Shown: in pieces, positions 22,388 to 26,382 of the stretch | Numbering within the stretch: the first letter of the stretch is position 1 | Layout of the letters: every line of letters begins with the position of its first letter | Assembly: GCA_036393295.1 (NCBI GenBank) | Contig: DASWHF010000096.1 | Coordinates: 1 to 26,382, forward strand | DNA length: 26,382 nucleotides | Source: DASWHF01 sp036393295 | GTDB taxonomy: Bacteria; Pseudomonadota; Gammaproteobacteria; Acidiferrobacterales; UBA6901 | Direction: 5' to 3' | Translations under genes and position numbers: made by a program | The notes under the pieces: model-generated | Seen by the model: only the letters and a program-made list of their open reading frames with translations | Told to the model about the DNA's origin: nothing | Database searches by the model: none

Positions 22388-23551
22388 TTAACCGCGTTGG
22401 GCGCGTTTCGATCTGGAGCGCGGCGCGGCCGCCGTCGTGGGCGCCGCATAGCCCCGCCACAGGGCGTGCGTCAGCGCCCCGAGGCCGAGCAGCAACAGGG
22501 CGAAGCTGATGAGGCCGCCGAGCACGGGAATCCACCGCAGCAGCGCCAGTACCACCAGCACGGCGGCCACGGCGGCGAGCGTTCCGCCACGGCCGGTGCC
22601 GCCGCGGCGCGTCGCTTGCAGCGCCGCATCGGCGGCCGATAGCACGCCGGTCAGATAGCCGGCGAGCAGCAGCAGCGCATACAGCGCGAGCACGATCAGT
22701 GCCAGCCACAGGCCCAGCACGCTGCCGACCAGCAGCAGCACGACCAACGGTCCGCCCGCCAGCACCGCGATCCCCAATCCCAGTGACCGCCACGGCGCGG
22801 CGCGCAGCTCGCCGGCGGCGGCCGACGCGAATCGCGGAAACAGGAAATACAGCACGACCGCGGTCGCGAACAGGCTCAGCAGCGCGAACAAGGTGCCGCC
22901 GAAACGGCCGGCGCGCGCCGGCCGCCCTTCCATTGGCGACTGCACTATCACACCGTCCACCCGGGCGTCGGGCGCGATCACGGCCGGATTCGGGCTGCGA
23001 TAGTTGAGCGCGCCACGGATCCGTGCGCCGGGCCTGATATCGATGTGCTCGCCGATGAGGTTGGCGTCGCCGCCGATGTCGCCGGCGATGATGATGGTCC
23101 CGCCGGCCGCCTTGAGCTCGCGGCCGATACGCCCGTTGATCTCCAGCGTGCCGCCCGACAGCCAGGTGCGCCCACCGACGTCGGACTCGGGCGCCAGCAT
23201 GACGCTGCCGCCGGTCGCGATCAGGTGATCGCCGATCGTGCCGCGTATCGTCACCTCGCCACCGGCGAGGCGCGCGTCGTCGCCGACCCGGGCGCGCAGA
23301 TCGACGCTGCCGCCGACGGCGAACACGTCGCCGCTCACGCGCTGATCGATGGTCACGCGCGCGCCGGCCGCGGCCACGTCGCCGTCGACGTCGGCCTCGA
23401 CGTTGACGGTGCCGCCGGCGAGATACAGATCCTCCTTGACCTGGCCGCGCTGTACCACGGTCTCGCCCGCCTCCTGGGCGCCGGCGGCGGGGGCGATGAT
23501 CAGAGCGATGGCGAGCAGCGGGACGAGCCGATGGCGGGACGGTTGGGACAT
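22388..23551 (-). CDS. Bactofilin-like polymer-forming domain membrane protein
   Basis: A 387-residue protein. Residues 1-25 are a signal peptide (ending APAAGA), and AGGAGG lies 7 bases before ATG 23551. Residues about 30-175 consist of short repeated strands with the pattern V.GDV.A.GG.V.I...V.G (for example GDVFAVGGSVDLRARVGDD), the right-handed beta-helix rhythm of bactofilins and polymer-forming cytoskeletal domains. From about residue 200 there are some five hydrophobic helices (LFALLSLFATAVVLYFLF and others), then a basic tail ending SRSKRAQRG. The beta-helix would lie in the periplasm with the C-terminus in the cytoplasm. It is unlike cytoplasmic bactofilins, which have no signal peptide. 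Likely role: an envelope scaffold or sensor; the function is unproven. Confidence 0.82.
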   Translation of the reverse strand: MSQPSRHRLVPLLAIALIIAPAAGAQEAGETVVQRGQVKEDLYLAGGTVNVEADVDGDVAAAGARVTIDQRVSGDVFAVGGSVDLRARVGDDARLAGGEVTIRGTIGDHLIATGGSVMLAPESDVGGRTWLSGGTLEINGRIGRELKAAGGTIIIAGDIGGDANLIGEHIDIRPGARIRGALNYRSPNPAVIAPDARVDGVIVQSPMEGRPARAGRFGGTLFALLSLFATAVVLYFLFPRFASAAAGELRAAPWRSLGLGIAVLAGGPLVVLLLVGSVLGLWLALIVLALYALLLLAGYLTGVLSAADAALQATRRGGTGRGGTLAAVAAVLVVLALLRWIPVLGGLISFALLLLGLGALTHALWRGYAAPTTAAAPRSRSKRAQRG

Positions 23552-23691
23552 GGCGGGCCTCCTGGCAGGGGTGTCCGCGCATAGTGCACCGTGGGACAGC
23601 GAGCGGCAAGCCGGATGCGGCCGCGCGACTCGACCGCGCGCGGCAGTTCCAGTAAGGTCGTGCCCGACACGGACCGATGGCGGAGGCAATC

Positions 23692-23868
23692 ATGGGATTT
23701 GGCAGGCGTTTGTTGGTGACCGTGGCCGCCATGTTCCTGGCGAGTTTCGTGGCCGGCACTCTCTGGCGCATGGCCTTCGGCACCGGCATGCCGAGCTACC
23801 TCGCGGGCGTCGTCGGCGGGCTGGCGGCGCTGCCAGTCTGGGAACTGATGCGGCGCCGCGGCCGCTGA
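23692..23868 (+). CDS. Small two-helix membrane protein
   Basis: A 58-residue protein with a short basic N-terminus (MGFGRRLL), a hydrophobic helix at about 7-27, a second at about 37-51, and a basic end MRRRGR. GGAGG lies 5 bases before ATG 23692, which is preferred to the in-frame ATG at 23677 (whose first codons overlap that site). No family is recognised. It is divergent from the bactofilin-like gene across 140 bases and could share a control region with it. It precedes the NYN gene by 85 bases. Confidence 0.6.
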   Translation: MGFGRRLLVTVAAMFLASFVAGTLWRMAFGTGMPSYLAGVVGGLAALPVWELMRRRGR

Positions 23869-23953
23869 GCGTGTGCCGCCGGACCGGGTTTCAGCCGCTC
23901 CCGAACCTGCTACCATGAGCCCGGTGGCCGCGGTACGGCCCCCCGGGGAGACC

Positions 23954-24775
23954 ATGACCACCAAGCACCAGACCCAGAACATGGCGGTATTCTGCGACTT
24001 CGAGAACGTCGCGCTCGGCGTGCGCGAGGCGCGCTACGCCGATTTCGACATCGAGAAGGTCCTGGAACGCCTGCTGCTCAAGGGCAACATCGTCGTCAAG
24101 AAGGCCTATTGCGACTGGGACCGCTACAAGGAGTTCAAGCGCACCATGCACGAGGCGGCGTTCGAGCTGATCGAGATCCCGCACGTGCGCATGTCCGGCA
24201 AGAACTCGGCCGACATCCGCATGGTCGTCGACGCCCTCGACCTGTGCTACACCAAGGCGCATGTCGATACCTTCGTGGTCATCAGCGGCGACTCGGACTT
24301 CTCGCCGCTGGTCGCCAAGCTGCGCGAGAACAACAAGCTGGTGATCGGCTGCGGCGTGAAGAATTCGACCTCGGACCTGCTGATCGCCAGCTGCGACGAA
24401 TTCATCTATTACGACGACCTGGTGCGCGGTGCCGGCAAGCAGCGTCGCACCAAGCGCAAGGCCGCCGCGCCCAAGGCCGGGGAGAAGCCTGCGGTTCGCG
24501 GCGAGGACGACAAGCGCCAGGAGGCCATCGACCTGGTGATGGCCACGCTCGAGGACCTGTTCGAGGAGCGCGGCGACGAGGAAAAGGTCTGGGGCTCGAT
24601 GGTCAAGCAGGCGCTCAAGCGCCGCAAGCCCGGCTTCAACGAGAGCTATCACGGCTTCCGCAGCTTCGGCGAACTGCTCGAGGAGGCCCAGGCGCGCAAG
24701 CTGCTCACGCTGGAGCACGACGAAAAGTCGGGCGGCTACATCATCAAGGGCTTCAACGGCGCCGGGTCGCATTGA
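23954..24775 (+). CDS. NYN-domain protein with C-terminal LOTUS/OST-HTH domain
   Basis: A 273-residue protein combining a PIN-like NYN (LabA/DUF88) nuclease domain with an RNA-binding LOTUS domain. Residues about 9-165 form NYN: CDFENVALG with Asp15 as first catalytic acid, KNSADIRMVVDALDL with a second acidic residue, and VISGDSDFSPLV with the last pair. A lysine/arginine-rich linker (about 165-190) leads to the LOTUS/OST-HTH domain (about 195-270), with EEKVWGSMVKQALKRRKPGF and YHGFRSFGELLEEA. All expected acidic residues are present, so metal-dependent RNA cleavage is plausible, although few bacterial examples are characterised. GGGGAG lies 3 bases before the start. A MITE-like copy begins 13 bases after its stop. 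Confidence 0.9.
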   Translation: MTTKHQTQNMAVFCDFENVALGVREARYADFDIEKVLERLLLKGNIVVKKAYCDWDRYKEFKRTMHEAAFELIEIPHVRMSGKNSADIRMVVDALDLCYTKAHVDTFVVISGDSDFSPLVAKLRENNKLVIGCGVKNSTSDLLIASCDEFIYYDDLVRGAGKQRRTKRKAAAPKAGEKPAVRGEDDKRQEAIDLVMATLEDLFEERGDEEKVWGSMVKQALKRRKPGFNESYHGFRSFGELLEEAQARKLLTLEHDEKSGGYIIKGFNGAGSH

Positions 24776-24788
24776 ACAGCCGATCCGT

Positions 24789-24916
24789 CTTAGAGTGCCT
24801 AACAAAATGACCTCGCATTCAACGCCGAACCGTAGGGTGCGCCCTGCGCACCGAAATATTAAGCGGTGCGTGGGACGCACCCTACACCCGTTTCTCATTT
24901 TGTTAGGGGCTCTTGG
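24789..24916. mobile_element. MITE-like element, copy 2
   Basis: The 118-bp core (24794-24911) is identical to copy 1 except for two bases near the right end: TTTCTC for TTTTTC, and GGGGCT for GGTGCT. Flanking words are CTTAG (24789-24793) and CTTGG (24912-24916), a target duplication with one mismatch. It lies in the 3' region of the NYN gene and, being a near-perfect palindrome, could also act as a transcript 3' structure. It encodes no protein. Confidence 0.85.
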
Positions 24917-25033
24917 GGAGCAGCCCGGGCACGCGTTACGGGACCGTCGGCCGCAGGGATGCGGCCGCCGAGCGTACAGGGACGTATTCACAGCGTGTCC
25001 CGTGCGGAGGCACCGTTGCGGTCGGGCTGCTCC
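24917..25033. repeat. Second palindromic element with 11-bp inverted ends
   Basis: GGAGCAGCCCG (24917-24927) is the exact complement of CGGGCTGCTCC (25023-25033). Inside are further pairs: ACGGGAC (24938-24944) with GTCCCGT (24997-25003), GGCCGC (24949-24954) with GCGGCC (24961-24966), and GGGAC (24979-24983) as an alternative partner for GTCCC. The region can therefore fold into a branched structure. The GCAGGGATGCGGCC and GGGACGTATTCACAGCG words look like a dispersed intergenic repeat seen in other Gammaproteobacteria (recalled). It abuts MITE copy 2. Confidence 0.6.
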
Positions 25034-25076
25034 GGGACCCGTGCGCAAATCGATACCCTCCGGCCCGGGTTTGCTC

Positions 25077-25082
25077 TATAAT
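25077..25082 (+). promoter_or_regulatory. -10 element of the RhlE gene
   Basis: A perfect TATAAT stands in GC-rich surroundings; the -35 region at the usual spacing is poor. A start near 25089 would give a leader of about 143 bases before ATG 25232, long as in many cold-inducible DEAD-box helicase mRNAs. The leader contains a possible stem GGCCT/AGGCC (25190-25211). Confidence 0.5.
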
Positions 25083-25231
25083 CGCGCGGTCGGCGCACCC
25101 CGGTCTGCGGCCGGCGCTTCGCGGTAGTCACCTTTCTCGGTTTGCCTCGAAAACAATCAACCTATCAGGTAGCGCCTAGACCGGCCCAAGGCCTCGTGCC
25201 TCGGGTAGGCCATCCCGGAGCATCATCGCAC

Positions 25232-26382
25232 ATGTCATTCGCATCCCTCGGCCTGACGGCCGAACTGGTCCGCGCCGTGGCCGACAAGGGCTACACCGAA
25301 CCGACCCCCATCCAGCGCCAGGCCATCCCGGTGATCCTGGAGGGCCGCGACATCCTCGCCGGCGCCCAGACCGGCACCGGCAAGACCGCCGGCTTCGCGT
25401 TGCCGATGCTGCAGCGGCTGAGCGCCCGGCCCGCCGCTGCTCGGCGGCCGGTGCGCGCGCTGATCCTGACGCCGACGCGCGAGCTGGCCGCCCAGGTCGG
25501 CGAGAGCGTGCGAACCTACGGCCGGCATCTGTCGCTGACCTCCACGGTGGTCTTCGGCGGTGTCGGCATCAATCCGCAGATCGACGCGCTCAGGCGCGGT
25601 GTCGACATCCTGGTGGCCACGCCCGGGCGGCTGCTCGATCACGTCCAGCAGCGCACTGTCGACCTGTCGAAGGTCGAGATCCTGGTGTTGGACGAGGCCG
25701 ACCGCATGCTCGACATGGGCTTCATCCGCGACATCCGCAAGATTCTGGCGCTGCTGCCGCGCGCGCGTCAGAACCTGCTGTTCTCGGCGACCTATACCGA
25801 CGAGATCAAGGTGCTTGCCGACGACCTGCTCACGTCGCCGGCGCTGATCGAGGTGGCGCGCCGCAACACCGCCGCCGAGCTGGTCAATCAGGTCGTGCAT
25901 CCGGTCGACCGCGAGCGCAAGCGCGAGCTGCTGTCGCAGCTGATCCGCGAGCACAACTGGCACCAGGTGCTGGTCTTCACCCGCACCAAGCACGGCGCCG
26001 ACCGGTTGAGCAAGCAACTGCTCAAGGACGGCATCAACGCCACCGCCATCCACGGCAACAAGGGCCAGGGCGCGCGCACCCGGGCGCTCGCCGAGTTCAA
26101 ACAGAATACCGTGCAGGTACTGGTCGCGACCGACATCGCGGCGCGCGGGCTGGACATCGACCAGCTTCCGCACGTGGTGAACTTCGAGCTGCCCAACGTG
26201 CCGGAGGACTACGTTCACCGCATCGGCCGCACCGGCCGGGCCGGTAATAACGGCGAGGCGGTGTCGTTGGTCTGTGTCGACGAGCTCGGGCTGTTGCGCG
26301 ACATCGAGCGGGTGCTCAAGCGCGAGTTGCCGAAGGTGGTGGTCGCGGGTTTCGCGCCGGATCCGTCGATCCGGGCCGAGCC
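25232..26382 (+). CDS. rhlE: DEAD-box ATP-dependent RNA helicase RhlE (3' end outside window)
   Basis: The 383 complete codons in the window run off the right edge without a stop. Motifs in order: Q motif FASLGL...PTPIQ, Walker A AQTGTGKT, PTRELA, GG, TPGRLLDH, DEAD (VLDEADRMLDMGF), SAT (FSATYTDEI), then domain 2 with VLVFTRTKHGAD, ATDIAARGLDI and HRIGRTGRAG. This is a complete helicase core, and the DRMLDMGFIRDIRKIL stretch is typical of RhlE. It unwinds short RNA duplexes with ATP, in ribosome assembly and RNA decay. The basic C-terminal tail lies beyond the window. GGAG is 11 bases before the ATG, somewhat far, so initiation may be modest or structure-controlled. Confidence 0.93.
   Translation, partial: MSFASLGLTAELVRAVADKGYTEPTPIQRQAIPVILEGRDILAGAQTGTGKTAGFALPMLQRLSARPAAARRPVRALILTPTRELAAQVGESVRTYGRHLSLTSTVVFGGVGINPQIDALRRGVDILVATPGRLLDHVQQRTVDLSKVEILVLDEADRMLDMGFIRDIRKILALLPRARQNLLFSATYTDEIKVLADDLLTSPALIEVARRNTAAELVNQVVHPVDRERKRELLSQLIREHNWHQVLVFTRTKHGADRLSKQLLKDGINATAIHGNKGQGARTRALAEFKQNTVQVLVATDIAARGLDIDQLPHVVNFELPNVPEDYVHRIGRTGRAGNNGEAVSLVCVDELGLLRDIERVLKRELPKVVVAGFAPDPSIRAE

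Overview
This window reads as high-G+C chromosomal DNA from a free-living Gammaproteobacterium. That is an inference from the gene families (thermostable-hemolysin family protein, BCAM0308-family remnant, SelO, RhlE, KefC-type antiporter, FeoB-like transporter), the GC-rich codon use and the strong Shine-Dalgarno sequences. No rRNA, tRNA, CRISPR array, prophage block or IS transposase is visible. The order Acidiferrobacterales/Nevskiales/Chromatiales would fit but is not proven.

Left third (1-9560): a truncated alpha/beta-hydrolase lipoprotein remnant at the edge next to a palindromic intergenic repeat, then an OmpA-family lipoprotein (-), a GDSL esterase and a DUF2061 membrane protein (+), a tightly coupled pair of small membrane protein and metzincin-like zinc protein (+), SelO and a large lipoprotein (-), and a DsbA/FrnE-like oxidoreductase, a CapA-family protein and an exported dienelactone hydrolase (+).

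Middle (9590-18321): a structured 9-bp-repeat hairpin separates the hydrolase from an unusual single-chain molybdenum hydroxylase, with the 2Fe-2S and Mo subunits fused. A KefC-type antiporter follows and meets, stop codon to stop codon, a divergent FeoB-like GTPase/transporter. Upstream of the FeoB-like gene is a well-placed FNR/ANR-type box. A 118-bp MITE-like element and a BCAM0308-family pseudogene with an internal deletion come next, then an HD-GYP protein with a GYL instead of GYP signature.

Right third (18560-26382): the most interesting unit is a translationally coupled four-gene operon, 18631-22298. It encodes a thermostable-hemolysin-family (acyltransferase-like) protein, an AMP-binding acyl ligase whose A10 lysine is an arginine, a heme-oxygenase-like diiron oxidase candidate and a short-chain dehydrogenase. 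It looks like a compact pathway that activates and then oxidises/reduces an acyl substrate, and a direct-repeat response-regulator-type site overlaps its promoter. Beyond it lie a bactofilin-like membrane protein (-), a 58-residue membrane protein, a NYN-LOTUS protein (+), a second almost identical MITE copy, a structured intergenic region, and the start of an RhlE-type DEAD-box helicase with a long leader, cut by the window edge.
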